Assembly: GCF_001927245.1 (NCBI RefSeq)
Contig: NZ_MJUX01000001.1
Location: 1,178,001-1,242,000, forward strand
Length of the DNA stretch: 64,000 nucleotides
Source of the DNA: Acuticoccus yangtzensis
GTDB taxonomy: Bacteria; Pseudomonadota; Alphaproteobacteria; Rhizobiales; Amorphaceae
Reading direction: 5' to 3'
The position numbers and the translations under genes were made by a program. Under the pieces are notes generated by a model. It was not told the origin of the DNA. It did not search any database and was given only the letters and a program-made list of their open reading frames with translations. Positions 37,924 to 49,120 of the stretch are shown here, one piece after another (position 1 is the stretch's first letter; the number at the start of each line of letters is the position of its first letter).

Positions 37924-38163
37924 GCCGGTGCGACCGGCCACTTCATCTGTCCGGCCAGGCCGGTTCAATTCGTCCGGCCAAGCCGGTCCATTCTCATGCC
38001 GGTCACCCGGCGTCCCCTACCGGCGCAGGCCGGCTGATCACAGTCCGGCGGTCGCCGGCGGATCGAAGCCGGCAGACCGGCCTGTTCTTCCACGGACCCG
38101 CGTCAGGCGGCCCGGTGTGCCGGTCGACGCCGCTGGTGCGCGCCCGGCTGCCGGTTTCCCGGC
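37924..38163 (-). repeat. periodic array of CCGGC/GCCGG mini-hairpins upstream of rpsM
   Basis: Seven small stem-loops follow one another with starts at 37924, 37951, 37974, 37998, 38020, 38045 and 38068, a spacing of 22-27 bases. Each has perfect arms of five or six bases (for example CCGGC-CAA-GCCGG and GCCGG-CAGA-CCGGC) and a loop of one to four bases. A further unit, GCCGG-TTTC-CCGGC, lies at 38150-38163. Units align loosely as GTCCGGCCAAGCCGGTCC, so this looks like a decayed tandem repeat with conserved pairing. It would lie in the 5' leader of the rpsM mRNA. Confidence 0.8.
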
Positions 38164-38527
38164 TGAATGTCATACGGCCTCGCGGTCGCTCGCGCGCCCG
38201 CGCCGAGGAGTCAGACCGCCGGCCCGCTGCCGTTCCGTCAGGGCCACGCTCCGGCGATCCACGCCGACGGCCCCGCGGTTAACCATTGGCCAACTGCTGC
38301 CGGTTAAAGCCCGCTCGCCATCGGACCACGAACCCGTCCTACGACGCACTCCGTCGGACCACCGAACCATCGACCGGCGAACGCACCCGACGGTCTGGTG
38401 AATAGCCCAACGACGAACGGGCTGATGCCGCCGTCGTCAACGGCGTGCCCAGCCCTGACGCTGTCGGGTTTGGCCATACCAGATGGCGGCGGCGCGTGGG
38501 CCCCGCGACTCCTCCAGATAGGCGCGG
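38164..38527. other. remainder of the adk-rpsM spacer
   Basis: About 360 bases without a gene that I can support. On the minus strand two similar segments, GGTTCGGTGGTCCGACGGAG and GGGTTCGTGGTCCGATGGCG, form an imperfect direct repeat near 38330-38375. No RNA gene is recognisable. Confidence 0.4.
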
Positions 38528-38556
38528 TGGGTAGCGCGGAGCAAGCCCCGCGTCAA
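38528..38556 (-). promoter_or_regulatory. candidate promoter for rpsM-rpsK-rpoA-rplQ
   Basis: On the minus strand TTGACG (38556-38551), a 17-base spacer and TACCCA (38533-38528). The -35 box is good and the -10 box poor. The spacer itself is partly self-complementary. A promoter here would give the alpha operon its own expression and a leader of about 610 bases. Confidence 0.4.
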
Positions 38557-38583
38557 CCTTTTTTCGCGCACCTCGGCCGACCC

Positions 38584-39158
38584 TCAGGTCCGGACCGACA
38601 GCGCCTCGTTGATATCAGCTTCCACCTCGTCGATGGACTTCATGCCGTCGATCACGACGAGGTCGCCGGTCGAGCGGTAGTGGTCCACCAGCGGAGCCGT
38701 CTGTTCGCGGTAGACGGCGAGGCGCTTCTTCAACGCTTCGACGTTGTCGTCGTCGCGAACTGCACCGCCGCTTTCGGCGACGCGCTGCTCGACACGCGCG
38801 GCCAGAGCGCCCTCATCGACCTCGAGCTGAATGACGGCGTCGAGACCCATGCCATGGGCGTTCAGCATCGTCTCCAGCGCCTCGGCCTGCGCCACGGTGC
38901 GCGGAAAACCGTCGAGGATGAAACCGCTCTTGCAGTCCGGTTGCTCCACCCGCTCCTCGACGATGCCGACCACGACGGCGTCCGGCACCAAGTCGCCGCG
39001 CGCCATGATGTCCTTCGCCTTGAGGCCGATCTCCGTCTCGGCCTTCACCGCAGCGCGCAGCATGTCGCCGGTGGAGAGCTGCGGGATCCCATGCGCGTCC
39101 ATGAGACGCTTGGCCTGGGTCCCCTTCCCCGCACCCGGCGGTCCGAGCAGAATGAGCC

Positions 39159-39162
<4 letters not shown>
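38584..39162 (-). CDS. adk: adenylate kinase
   Basis: Interconverts ATP and AMP with ADP. The 192-residue short-type enzyme starts [20 protein letters not shown], with the P-loop GPPGAGKGT. It has [11 protein letters not shown], the AMP-binding region [16 protein letters not shown], and a short LID without the zinc-finger cysteines. Its ATG overlaps the secY stop by four bases (ATGA). The secY-adk pairing is the normal spc operon arrangement. Confidence 0.97.
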
Positions 39163-40490
<1,328 letters not shown>

Positions 40491-40557
40491 GGACGCTCCG
40501 ATCCTCGACACTTGAGGTGACACGGACCCCACCCATAGGGTGTGGCTCAAGCGTTGC

Positions 40558-40586
40558 GCCATAGCGCGTCACGCACGACCTGTCAC
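40558..40586 (-). promoter_or_regulatory. candidate secY promoter
   Basis: On the minus strand GTGACA (40586-40581), a 17-base spacer and TATGGC (40563-40558). A start about 60 bases upstream of the secY ATG would result. Its presence fits the terminator after rplO, which isolates secY from the upstream spc genes. Confidence 0.55.
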
Positions 40587-40667
40587 GACCCTCTTTAGGG
40601 CGAATACGGAAAAGACTTAACCATCCACGCCCCGAAGGACAATGGCACTCGGCGCCAAAGCGCGCCG

Positions 40668-40691
40668 CGCATGATGCAATTGCATCATGCG
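40668..40691. promoter_or_regulatory. 24-base perfect palindrome between the regulator gene and secY
   Basis: Each half is CGCATGATGCAA or its complement, so the whole 24 bases are a perfect dyad with no central spacer. It lies 82 bases upstream of the candidate secY -35 box and 119 bases past the LuxR-type gene. The lack of a loop favours an operator or other protein-binding site over a terminator. The binding protein is unknown. Confidence 0.6.
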
Positions 40692-40809
40692 GCCGATGTC
40701 CACCAGGCGGATAAAGGCTTTGAAGGGACAGATAAACGTCGCGGGACCATCGCCGTCGCCGCCTCCCTCCCCGGCCGGTATCGCCTCGAGGATCGTTATG
40801 CGCAGCACG

Positions 40810-41931
40810 TCATGGGGCGCCCTCGCCCTCAGGCTCGACCAGCGAGAGGCGCGCGAGAAAGGCGCGCAACTCGCTCTGGCTGTGAAGCTGCAATTTGCCC
40901 AATATCGAAGCGAGCTGATTGCGTGCCGTCGGGTAGGCCACGGACCTGATCCCGGCCGCCTGGCGCAGACTGTGACCGTCCCGCAAGAGGACGGCCAAGG
41001 CGCATTCCGCCGGAGTCAGCCTGTAGAGATCCTGGAGCAGCGCACGGGGCGAGCCGCGGTGGCGGAACGGGTCGACGATGGTAGCGAGAAGCAACGGCCG
41101 CGGCGTCACCGCTTCCTGCAGCACCGCTGGCTGTGACGCGCCGAGCGGCACCAGCGAAAGGATCGCCGGCGGACCGTGGCCCAGCGGGACCCCCACACGC
41201 GCCGTCGCCCGCCGCGAGAGAGCGAACCGCACCGCCTCCTCGACCCTGCGCGCGGTCTGCGCGTCGGACGCGCTCAGCCGCCCGTCACGCGACACCGTCA
41301 GCCTGCCGGCCGCCGTCCGCCATGCGTCGTTGGTGACCTCCACGCGGCCCGACGGGCCGATGAGCGCGGCCGGAAGACCCATCGCGTCCATCGACATCGC
41401 GGCCCCTTCGGCGCGCGCCTTCTCCGCCATCTGCCCGGCGAGCCAGAAGGAGTGCTGCACCGGTCGCAGCAACCTCTCCAGCCTGTCATAGAGACGGGTG
41501 CGGTCGCTCTCGGCAAAGTCGTCCGGCATGGTCGCGGTGATCGCCACCAAGCCGTCCGGATCCGACCGGATCGGCAGCGCGAACGCCGACGTGACGTCCC
41601 AGAAATCCCGGCCGAAGGTGTCGTAGAACTCCGTCCGCTTCACCTCGGCGCGGCTGACGAAGCGCTCGGTGACGAAGACCTCCCTCTCGTTCGGCATCCG
41701 CGACAGGAACGGGTTGAGGTGGGCGACCTGCGCATAGGCGCTGAGGCTGTCCGGATCGACGAGCGTGACCGTTGCCCCGCTCACCCGGCGCGGTGCCCAG
41801 GTCTCGACCTGCAGCATGAAGACGACGTCCGGATGGGCGTGCGACATCTGCCGGATCACCTCGTCGTAACGCGTCACGCCCATGTGGGCGGAGAGCAGCG
41901 TGTCGAAAAGGGAACGGTCGGCGTCATCCAT
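40810..41931 (-). CDS. LuxR-type HTH regulator inserted in the spc operon
   Basis: A 373-residue protein. The first 300 residues look like a sensory region (including WAPRRVSGATVTLVDPDSLS and LGLPAALIGPSGRVEVTND-like PAS-type segments). The C-terminus is a LuxR/GerE helix-turn-helix: YRLTPAECALAVLLRDGHSL then RQAAGIRSVAYPTARNQLAS and ILGKLQLHSQSELRAFLARL. Such large HTH regulators occur as scattered orphans in Rhizobiales. Its place, between rplO and secY on the same strand, is not the normal gene order. Target and ligand are unknown. Confidence 0.85.
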   Translation of the reverse strand: MDDADRSLFDTLLSAHMGVTRYDEVIRQMSHAHPDVVFMLQVETWAPRRVSGATVTLVDPDSLSAYAQVAHLNPFLSRMPNEREVFVTERFVSRAEVKRTEFYDTFGRDFWDVTSAFALPIRSDPDGLVAITATMPDDFAESDRTRLYDRLERLLRPVQHSFWLAGQMAEKARAEGAAMSMDAMGLPAALIGPSGRVEVTNDAWRTAAGRLTVSRDGRLSASDAQTARRVEEAVRFALSRRATARVGVPLGHGPPAILSLVPLGASQPAVLQEAVTPRPLLLATIVDPFRHRGSPRALLQDLYRLTPAECALAVLLRDGHSLRQAAGIRSVAYPTARNQLASILGKLQLHSQSELRAFLARLSLVEPEGEGAP

Positions 41932-42015
41932 GGGTGCCGATTAAGGCACGGCTCCGGCGGTGCATCAATCCGTGGAGGCCCGGCGCTCTGCCGGTTCGCA
42001 GGGCGGTTCGGCACG

Positions 42016-42042
42016 AAAAAGCCCGCCACGGGGGCGGGCTTT
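42016..42042 (-). terminator. terminator after rplO
   Basis: AAAGCCCGCC and GGCGGGCTTT form a 10-bp stem with a five-base loop, with five Ts following on the minus strand. It lies 57 bases past the rplO stop and splits the spc operon from the regulator gene and secY. Confidence 0.88.
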
Positions 42043-42098
42043 CTTGTTCTCGCAGGCGAAGGGGCGCGGCGGCGCGAGCCGCCTCCCCGGACCGGGCC

Positions 42099-42584
42099 TT
42101 ATTCAGCCGCGGTCTCGACCTTCTTGGGCGCCAGCACCTCGACGGAGCCGCCGGCCTTCTCGACGATCTCGCGGGCCGCCTTGGAGATCCCGGCGACCTT
42201 GAGGTTCAGCGCGGTGTTCAGCTCACCATCGGCGAGGATCCGCACGCCGTCCTTGGCGCGGCGCAGGATGCCGGTCGCGGCGAGCGACTCGGCCGTCACC
42301 GGCTGCGAGGGGTCCACACGGCCCGCATCCACCGCCGCCTGCAGCTTGCCGACCGCGATGATGTTGTAATCGGGGCGGAAGATGTTGTTGAAGCCACGCT
42401 TCGGCAGGCGCATGTGGAGCGGCATCTGACCGCCCTCGAAGCCTTTGATGGCCACGCCCGAGCGGGACTTCTGACCCTTCACACCACGGCCGCCGGTCTT
42501 GCCGGTGCCGGAGCCGATACCGCGGCCGACGCGCTTGCGGGCTTTGGTCGCGCCCGGATTGTCGCGAAGTTCGTTGAGCTTCAT
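42099..42584 (-). CDS. rplO: 50S ribosomal protein L15
   Basis: A 161-residue L15 starting [20 protein letters not shown], with the Gly-rich [20 protein letters not shown] and the [19 protein letters not shown] segment. It is a late-assembly protein of the 50S subunit. It starts one base after the rpmD stop. A terminator follows, so here it ends the S10-spc transcript rather than leading into secY. Confidence 0.97.
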   Translation of the reverse strand: MKLNELRDNPGATKARKRVGRGIGSGTGKTGGRGVKGQKSRSGVAIKGFEGGQMPLHMRLPKRGFNNIFRPDYNIIAVGKLQAAVDAGRVDPSQPVTAESLAATGILRRAKDGVRILADGELNTALNLKVAGISKAAREIVEKAGGSVEVLAPKKVETAAE

Positions 42585-42585
42585 G

Positions 42586-42816
42586 TCAGCCCTCCACAAC
42601 CTTCACCAGGTGGGCGACCTTGGCGATCATACCGCGCACGGCCGGGGTGTCTTCCAGCTCGCGGCGACGGTGCATCTTGTTGAGGCCGAGACCCTTCAGC
42701 GTGTCGCGCTGCTCGGCCGGACGGCGGATCGGCGAACCGGTCTGCTCGACGACGACGGTCGGACGGCCCGCGGCCTTCGCGGCCTCGGCGCCCTTGGTGA
42801 CGCGGAAATCAGGCAT
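42586..42816 (-). CDS. rpmD: 50S ribosomal protein L30
   Basis: A 76-residue L30. The conserved part is [20 protein letters not shown], then [20 protein letters not shown] and [17 protein letters not shown]. The N-terminus carries about 15 extra residues ([15 protein letters not shown]) compared with typical L30 proteins of about 60. The start overlaps the rpsE stop by eight bases, and rplO follows after one base. Confidence 0.93.
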   Translation of the reverse strand: MPDFRVTKGAEAAKAAGRPTVVVEQTGSPIRRPAEQRDTLKGLGLNKMHRRRELEDTPAVRGMIAKVAHLVKVVEG

Positions 42817-43405
42817 CGGCCATCTCCGACGTCTCGCTCTCGACCGCCGGCTCGTGCTCGGCATCGCGGCGGCGGGACTGGAGCTGCGACACCTTGAGAC
42901 CGCGACGAGCGGCCACGGAGCGCGGCGAATCCTGGTCCTTCAGCGCCTCGAAGGTCGCGCGGATCATGTTGTAGGGGTTCGACGAGCCGAGCGACTTCGC
43001 GACGATGTCGTGAACGCCGAGCGTCTCGAAGACGGCGCGCATCGGGCCACCGGCGATGATGCCGGTACCGGCCGGAGCGGCACGCAGGAAGACCTTGCCC
43101 GCGCCCCAACGGCCGGACACGTCGTGGTGCAGCGTGCGGCCTTCGCGCAGCGGAACGCGGATCAGCGTGCGCTTGGCGGACTCGGTCGCCTTGCGGATCG
43201 CTTCCGGCACTTCGCGCGCCTTGCCGTGGCCGAAGCCCACGCGGCCCTTGGTGTCGCCCACGACGACGAGCGCGGCGAAGCCGAAGCGACGGCCACCCTT
43301 CACCACCTTCGCGACGCGGTTGATGTGAACCAGCTTGTCGACGAATTCGTTGTCTTCGTCGTCGCGATCGCGCCGGCGACCGCCTCTCCTGTTATCGTCA
43401 GCCAT
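42809..43405 (-). CDS. rpsE: 30S ribosomal protein S5
   Basis: A 198-residue S5: [40 protein letters not shown] and the [20 protein letters not shown] segment involved in translational accuracy. Arg/Asp-rich residues at the N-terminus and a charged C-terminal tail of about 30 residues extend the core. The spacer to rplR upstream is 214 bases, unusually long for this operon. It overlaps rpmD. Confidence 0.97.
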   Translation of the reverse strand: MADDNRRGGRRRDRDDEDNEFVDKLVHINRVAKVVKGGRRFGFAALVVVGDTKGRVGFGHGKAREVPEAIRKATESAKRTLIRVPLREGRTLHHDVSGRWGAGKVFLRAAPAGTGIIAGGPMRAVFETLGVHDIVAKSLGSSNPYNMIRATFEALKDQDSPRSVAARRGLKVSQLQSRRRDAEHEPAVESETSEMADA

Positions 43406-43619
43406 CTCATGCTCCTTGGCCGGCCGTTCAGGGCAGAACCCTGCGTACCAGCTTCAGACTGCTTATCCGATGCGCCCCGGCCGCCCGCTTGGGGAGGAAG
43501 GGAGCGTCGCCCCGGCGGCTCATTCCGCTGAACGGGGGAAGGCCCGGCCGCACGCCTGAATGAACAAGGGCGCGGACGGGCCGGGTGTCACGCCGCGCGG
43601 CCGAAGCCGCAGGGCAGGA

Positions 43620-43982
43620 TCAGAATTCGAGGCCACCCTCGCGGGCCGCTTCCGCGAGCGCCTTGAGGCGCCCGTGATAGAGCCGGCCGCCACGGTCGAA
43701 GATAACCTTCTCGACGCCGGCCGCCTTGGCGCGCTCGGCGATCAGCTGGCCGACCCGCGTCGCAGCGGCGCAGTCGGCGCCGGTGCGAAGCTCCTCGCGC
43801 AGGCCCTTCTCCATGGTGGAGGCGGCGGCGATGGTCGTGCCCTTGAGATCGTCGATGACCTGGCAATAGATGTGCTTCGACGAGCGAAACACGCTGAGGC
43901 GCGGACGGCCGTTGGCGGCCGTCTTGAGGGCGCGGCGAACCCTGGCGACGCGCCGCTCGGTGCGAATGCGTTCCCGGCTCAC
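43620..43982 (-). CDS. rplR: 50S ribosomal protein L18
   Basis: A 120-residue L18 with [20 protein letters not shown] and the C-terminal [20 protein letters not shown] and EGGLEF. It binds 5S rRNA in the central protuberance. Its start overlaps the rplF stop by four bases. The downstream gap to rpsE contains no recognisable gene. Confidence 0.97.
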   Translation of the reverse strand: MSRERIRTERRVARVRRALKTAANGRPRLSVFRSSKHIYCQVIDDLKGTTIAAASTMEKGLREELRTGADCAAATRVGQLIAERAKAAGVEKVIFDRGGRLYHGRLKALAEAAREGGLEF

Positions 43983-44515
43983 TTCTTCTTCCCTTCCTTA
44001 CGCACGATGGTCTCGTCGGCGTACTTCACACCCTTGCCCTTGTAGGGCTCCGGCGGACGGTACTTGCGGATCTCCGCAGCCACCTGGCCGACACGCTGCT
44101 TGTCGATACCCGTCACGGTGATCTCGGTCGGCTTCGGACACTTGATGTCGATGCCTTCCGGGATCGGATACTTCACCGGGTGCGAGAAGCCCAGCGAAAG
44201 CTCCAGGTCCTTGCCCGAGATCGCGGCGCGATAACCGACGCCGTTGATCTGCAGGTTCTTGGAGAACCCTTCGGTGACGCCGGTCATCAGGTTGAGGATC
44301 ATCGTGCGCGAGAGACCCCACATGGAGCGGGCTTCACGCTCCTCGTTGACGGGGTCGACCTTGATCGACCCGTCTTCGAGCTGCTTGACGATCACACGGT
44401 CGGGGACCGTGAACTCGAGCTGGCCCTTGGGCCCCTTCGCGGTGACCTTCTGCCCGTCGACGGTTGCCGTGACCCCCTTGGGGACCGGGACGGCGAGCTT
44501 ACCAATTCGGCTCAT
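43979..44515 (-). CDS. rplF: 50S ribosomal protein L6
   Basis: A 178-residue L6 starting [20 protein letters not shown], with KGPKGQLEF and the C-terminal [20 protein letters not shown] and [16 protein letters not shown]. It lies at the base of the 50S stalk near the GTPase centre. The start at 44515 is the family's start; the frame is open to 44560. It is ten bases after rpsH. Confidence 0.97.
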   Translation of the reverse strand: MSRIGKLAVPVPKGVTATVDGQKVTAKGPKGQLEFTVPDRVIVKQLEDGSIKVDPVNEEREARSMWGLSRTMILNLMTGVTEGFSKNLQINGVGYRAAISGKDLELSLGFSHPVKYPIPEGIDIKCPKPTEITVTGIDKQRVGQVAAEIRKYRPPEPYKGKGVKYADETIVRKEGKKK

Positions 44516-44525
44516 CGATGCCCCC

Positions 44526-44924
44526 TTAGAAGACCTGGCAGAGCACTTCGCCGCCGACATTGGCGTCGCGCGCGGCGTGCTCCGACATGACGCCCTTGGA
44601 CGTCGACAGGATGGAGATGCCGAGACCGTCGCGCACGCGCGGCAGCGTCTGCACCGAGGAATAGACCCGGCGGCCCGGCTTGGAGACGCGCTTGATCTCC
44701 TTAATCACCGGGGCACCGTCGTAGTACTTCAGCTCGACCTCGATCTCCGAACGGCCGTTCTCGAGTTCTTTGACGGAATAGCCACGGATGTAGCCTTCCA
44801 GCTTCAGAACTTCGAGGACATTCGTGCGCAGCTTGGAGCCGGGCGTCACGATCTTGCTCCGCTTGCGCATCTGCGCGTTGCGGATACGGGTCAGCATATC
44901 GCCGAGAGGATCAGTCAGGTTCAT
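44526..44924 (-). CDS. rpsH: 30S ribosomal protein S8
   Basis: A 132-residue S8 starting [20 protein letters not shown] and ending with [20 protein letters not shown] and [11 protein letters not shown], the conserved C-terminal RNA-binding region. It binds 16S rRNA in the central domain and, in enteric bacteria, represses the spc operon. Its gene lies 15 bases after rpsN. Confidence 0.97.
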   Translation of the reverse strand: MNLTDPLGDMLTRIRNAQMRKRSKIVTPGSKLRTNVLEVLKLEGYIRGYSVKELENGRSEIEVELKYYDGAPVIKEIKRVSKPGRRVYSSVQTLPRVRDGLGISILSTSKGVMSEHAARDANVGGEVLCQVF

Positions 44925-44939
44925 GGTGTCTGCCCTCCC

Positions 44940-45245
44940 TTACCAGCTCGACTTGACCAGGCCGGGGATCTTCCCGTCCGAGCCCAGTTCACGCAGCGCG
45001 ATACGGCTCATCTTGAGCTTACGGTAGTAAGCCTTCGGACGGCCGGTAACCTCGCAACGGTTCTTCACGCGGTTCGGCGCGGAGTTGCGCGGCATCTCGG
45101 CCAGCTTCAGCGTCGCCGCGAACCGCTCTTCCATCGGAAGCTCCTGGTTCTGCGTGATCGCCTTCAGCGCCTCGCGCTTGGCCGAATAGGTCTCGACCAG
45201 CTGACGGCGCTTGTTGTTGTTCTCGATCTTGCCCTTTTTGGCCAT
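44940..45245 (-). CDS. rpsN: 30S ribosomal protein S14
   Basis: A 101-residue S14 of the long, zinc-independent type: [40 protein letters not shown] and the tail [20 protein letters not shown]. The CxxC pairs of the zinc form are absent. It belongs to the 30S head and lies three bases after rplE. Confidence 0.97.
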   Translation of the reverse strand: MAKKGKIENNNKRRQLVETYSAKREALKAITQNQELPMEERFAATLKLAEMPRNSAPNRVKNRCEVTGRPKAYYRKLKMSRIALRELGSDGKIPGLVKSSW

Positions 45246-45248
45246 CTC

Positions 45249-45857
45249 TTACGCCTTCTGCGCCGGGTCACGGAACGGGAAGTTGAAGAGCTTCAGGAGC
45301 TCCCGTGCTTCCTCATCGGTCTTGGCCGTGGTCGCGACGATAATATCCATGCCCCACACCTGATCGACCTTGTCGTAGATGATCTCCGGGAAGACCAGGT
45401 GCTCCTTCATGCCGCAGGCGAAGTTGCCGCGACCGTCGAAGGACTTCGGGTTGAGACCGCGGAAGTCCTTCACGCGCGGCAGCGCGATCGTGACGAAGCG
45501 GTCGAGGAACTCGTACATCTTCTGCCGGCGCAGGGTGACCTTGCAGCCGAGCGGCATGTTCTCACGGACCTTGAAGCCCGCGATCGAGTTCTTGGCACGG
45601 GTCACCACCGGCTGCTGGCCGGCGATGAGGGCGAGATCTTTCAGCGCCGATTGGACCTTGCGGGAGTCGGAGGTCGCCTCGCCCACACCCATGTTGAGCA
45701 CGATCTTATCGACGCGCGGCACCATCATGGGGTTGGCGTAGTTGAACTTCTCGCGCATGCCCGGGACGACTTTCTCCCGGTACAGTTTCAGCGCGCGGGG
45801 CTCGTAGCCCTCCGGCATGCCGGTGGTCGCCTCGTCGGCACCCATCACATCAGCCAT
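45249..45857 (-). CDS. rplE: 50S ribosomal protein L5
   Basis: A 202-residue L5, which binds 5S rRNA. Motifs include [40 protein letters not shown] and [20 protein letters not shown]. It is about 20 residues longer than the E. coli protein, with an N-terminal extension ([19 protein letters not shown]). The start overlaps the rplX stop by eight bases. Confidence 0.97.
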   Translation of the reverse strand: MADVMGADEATTGMPEGYEPRALKLYREKVVPGMREKFNYANPMMVPRVDKIVLNMGVGEATSDSRKVQSALKDLALIAGQQPVVTRAKNSIAGFKVRENMPLGCKVTLRRQKMYEFLDRFVTIALPRVKDFRGLNPKSFDGRGNFACGMKEHLVFPEIIYDKVDQVWGMDIIVATTAKTDEEARELLKLFNFPFRDPAQKA

Positions 45858-46164
45858 CGATCAGCTCCCCGGAACGCTTCGCGAAGCGCACCTTCTTGCC
45901 GTCCTCGATCCGGAAGCCGACGCGGGTCGGCTGGCCGTCCTTCGGGTCGGCGATCGCAAGGTTCGACAGGTCGATCGGACCCGCCTTCGGAATGATGCCG
46001 CCTTCGGACTGCGCGCTCTGGCGCGTGTGGCGCATCTGCGTGTTGACGCCGGCGACGGTCGCGCGGCCCAGCTTCGGGTCGACGCTCAGGACCTCGCCGG
46101 ACTTGCCCTTGTCACGGCCCGAAAGGACCACGACCTGGTCGCCCTTCTTGATCTTCGCAGCCAT
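45850..46164 (-). CDS. rplX: 50S ribosomal protein L24
   Basis: A 104-residue L24 with the KOW motif [20 protein letters not shown], then [20 protein letters not shown] and [20 protein letters not shown]. It is an early assembly protein of the 50S subunit. The start shares one base with the rplN stop (TAATG). Confidence 0.97.
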   Translation of the reverse strand: MAAKIKKGDQVVVLSGRDKGKSGEVLSVDPKLGRATVAGVNTQMRHTRQSAQSEGGIIPKAGPIDLSNLAIADPKDGQPTRVGFRIEDGKKVRFAKRSGELIDG

Positions 46165-46532
46165 TACAAGACCTCCGGCGCGAGCGAGATGACCTTCATG
46201 TGACCGGACTGGCGCAGCTCACGCGGCACGGGGCCGAAGATGCGGGTGCCGATCGGCTCCTTGTTGTTGTTCACCAGAACGGCGGCATTGCCGTCGAACC
46301 GGATCACGGAACCGTCCGCACGCTTGATGTCCTTCGCGGTGCGCACGACGACGGCTTTCGCCACGTCGCCCTTCTTCACACGGCCGCGCGGCGACGCTTC
46401 CTTGATCGACACCACGATGATGTCGCCCACGGAGGCGTACTTGCGCTTCGAGCCGCCGAGCACCTTGATGCACATGACCCGGCGTGCACCGCTATTGTCG
46501 GCGACGGCGAGGTTAGTTTGCATCTGAATCAT
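46164..46532 (-). CDS. rplN: 50S ribosomal protein L14
   Basis: A 122-residue L14 starting [20 protein letters not shown], with [20 protein letters not shown] and [13 protein letters not shown]. It sits at the subunit interface. The spacer to rpsQ upstream is 172 bases and contains a 9-bp hairpin, so the S10-spc junction is less compact than usual. Confidence 0.98.
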   Translation of the reverse strand: MIQMQTNLAVADNSGARRVMCIKVLGGSKRKYASVGDIIVVSIKEASPRGRVKKGDVAKAVVVRTAKDIKRADGSVIRFDGNAAVLVNNNKEPIGTRIFGPVPRELRQSGHMKVISLAPEVL

Positions 46533-46704
46533 GGTTCAGCTTCTCCGATAGGGGACGAACCCCAACGATACGAAGGGTCGCCCCTTCCACGAGAAGACGG
46601 GTCCCTCGACCCGCCCCAACGAAATGGGTCGCCCTCGCTTCAGGGGGCGACCCCGCTGACCGCACGCGGCGGCCTCATTCTTGAACGCGCTCGGCGCCCG
46701 TCGC
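46533..46704 (-). other. spacer at the S10-spc junction with hairpins
   Basis: GGGTCGCCC (46626-46634) pairs with GGGCGACCC (46645-46653) in a perfect 9-bp stem with a ten-base loop. GGGTC-CCTC-GACCC just beside it is a second, smaller stem. They may be processing or attenuation elements between the S10 and spc segments. No gene is present. Confidence 0.5.
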
Positions 46705-47073
46705 TTACTGCCCGTCGGAGGCGTGCGCGGCGGCATCCTGCGCGGCGCGCTCGGCTTCCTCGGCGCTCGCACCGTGCGCGACCGCGTCGGCGGCAGCGGC
46801 CTGGGCGGCGGCGTCGGAGGCGATCAGCTCGCCGGCCGGGGTCAGAGCGCCGATGACCGTCCAGGACTTCGTCTTGGAGATCGGGCGGCACTCCTCGATC
46901 CGAACGCGCTGGCCTTCATGGTAGCGGTTCGACTCGTCGTGCGCGTGATACTTCTTGGACCGGCGAACGGTCTTCTTCAGCAGCGGATGAGCAAAGCGGC
47001 GCTCCACGGAGACAACGATCGTCTTGTTGCCCTTCGCGGAGGCCACGATGCCTTCAAGTTGACGCTTCGGCAT
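46705..47073 (-). CDS. rpsQ: 30S ribosomal protein S17 with Ala-rich C-terminal tail
   Basis: The first 80 residues are a normal S17: [40 protein letters not shown] and [20 protein letters not shown]. The protein is 122 residues, about 40 longer than usual, because of a tail rich in alanine and acidic residues from about residue 82 ([20 protein letters not shown]). The tail is in frame and ends at a proper stop. Its role is unknown. It lies nine bases after rpmC. Confidence 0.95.
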   Translation of the reverse strand: MPKRQLEGIVASAKGNKTIVVSVERRFAHPLLKKTVRRSKKYHAHDESNRYHEGQRVRIEECRPISKTKSWTVIGALTPAGELIASDAAAQAAAADAVAHGASAEEAERAAQDAAAHASDGQ

Positions 47074-47082
47074 CTAGGGTCC

Positions 47083-47313
47083 TCACTCAGCCGCAGCCGA
47101 AGCGCTTTCGCGCCGGCGCTGGCCCAATACGGTCTTGATACGCGCAATGTCGCGGCGGATGACGCGGCTGCGCGACGTGTTCTCTTGCTGGCCGGTGGCC
47201 CGCTGAAAGCGCAGATTGAACTGCTCCTTCTTCAGGTCACGCAGCGTGTCGACCAGCTCATCGGACGTCTTGGCGCGGACGTCCTCGGCTTTCATCGCTT
47301 TGTTATCGGCCAT
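47083..47313 (-). CDS. rpmC: 50S ribosomal protein L29
   Basis: A 76-residue helical L29: [40 protein letters not shown] and [20 protein letters not shown]. It sits near the nascent-chain exit and helps dock trigger factor and SRP. It is three bases after rplP. Confidence 0.97.
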   Translation of the reverse strand: MADNKAMKAEDVRAKTSDELVDTLRDLKKEQFNLRFQRATGQQENTSRSRVIRRDIARIKTVLGQRRRESASAAAE

Positions 47314-47316
47314 GAC

Positions 47317-47730
47317 TTACTCCGGAACGCGCTGGACGAACTTGGTCTTGACCGGCAGCTTCGCACCGGCGAGGCGGAAGGCCTCGCGGGCGATCTCCTC
47401 GGAGACGCCGTCGATCTCGAACATGATCCGGCCGGGGTGCACGCGGGCGGCCCAGAACTCGACCGAGCCCTTGCCCTTACCCATACGCACTTCGGTCGGC
47501 TTCTTCGTGACCGGGAGGTCCGGGAAGATGCGGATCCAGACACGGCCCTGACGCTTCATGTGACGCGTCATGGCACGACGGGCGGCTTCGATCTGGCGCG
47601 CGGTGATGCGCTCCGGCTCGAGAGCCTTCATGCCGTAGGACCCGAAGTTCAGGTCGAACCCGCCCTTCGCGTCACCGTGGATACGGCCTTTGTGCTGTTT
47701 GCGGAACTTGGTCCGCTTCGGCTGCAACAT
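47317..47730 (-). CDS. rplP: 50S ribosomal protein L16
   Basis: A 137-residue L16 starting [20 protein letters not shown], with [40 protein letters not shown] and the [20 protein letters not shown] segment. It contacts tRNA near the A-site side of the 50S subunit. It lies 12 bases after rpsC. Confidence 0.98.
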   Translation of the reverse strand: MLQPKRTKFRKQHKGRIHGDAKGGFDLNFGSYGMKALEPERITARQIEAARRAMTRHMKRQGRVWIRIFPDLPVTKKPTEVRMGKGKGSVEFWAARVHPGRIMFEIDGVSEEIAREAFRLAGAKLPVKTKFVQRVPE

Positions 47731-47742
47731 GGTTCCGCCCTC

Positions 47743-48461
<719 letters not shown>

Positions 48462-48462
<1 letters not shown>

Positions 48463-48842
48463 CAGGCGGCCTCCTCGACTTCACGCACCACGATCGTGAG
48501 GTGCGAGAACGGTTTCTGAATGGAGCCCACACGGCCGCGGCCCCGCGGCGAGAAGCGCTTCATGACGAGCGCCTTGCCGACGAAGGCCTCCTTGACGACG
48601 AGCGAGTCGACGTCGAGGTCGTGGTTGTTCTCCGCATTGGCAATGGCGGATTCCAGCGTCTTCTTCACCTCGCCCGAGATGCGCTTGCGCGAAAACTCGA
48701 GCTCGGCGAGGGCCGCGGAGACCTTCTTGCCCCGGATCATCGCCGCCACCAGGTTGAGCTTCTGGGGGGAGATGCGGATCATCTTGTTGACGGCGCGAGC
48801 CTCGTTGTCGGCGAGGGCGCGGGGAGCTTTGGCCTTACCCAT
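48462..48842 (-). CDS. rplV: 50S ribosomal protein L22
   Basis: A 126-residue L22: [40 protein letters not shown] and the loop region [20 protein letters not shown] that lines the exit tunnel, where macrolide resistance changes are known to occur. It shares one base with the rpsS stop and with the rpsC start. Confidence 0.98.
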
Positions 48843-49120
48843 TAGCGCTTCTTCGCCTTCTTGTCCGCGCCGTGACCGTAGTAGGTGCGGGTCGGCGAGA
48901 ACTCGCCGAACTTCATACCCACCATGTCCTCCGTCACGAGGACCGGCACATGCTTCTGACCGTTGTAGACGCCGAACGTGAGCCCAACGAAGTGAGGCAG
49001 GATCGTCGAGCGCCGCGACCAGATCTTAATGACCTCGTTACGACCGCCCTCGCGGACCTTCTCCGCCTTCTTCAGAAGGTATCCGTCGACGAACGGACCT
49101 TTCCAAACCGAGCGTGTCAT
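48842..49120 (-). CDS. rpsS: 30S ribosomal protein S19
   Basis: A 92-residue S19: [40 protein letters not shown] and [20 protein letters not shown]. It is part of the 30S head, next to S13. It starts immediately after the rplB stop. Confidence 0.98.
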   Translation of the reverse strand: MTRSVWKGPFVDGYLLKKAEKVREGGRNEVIKIWSRRSTILPHFVGLTFGVYNGQKHVPVLVTEDMVGMKFGEFSPTRTYYGHGADKKAKKR

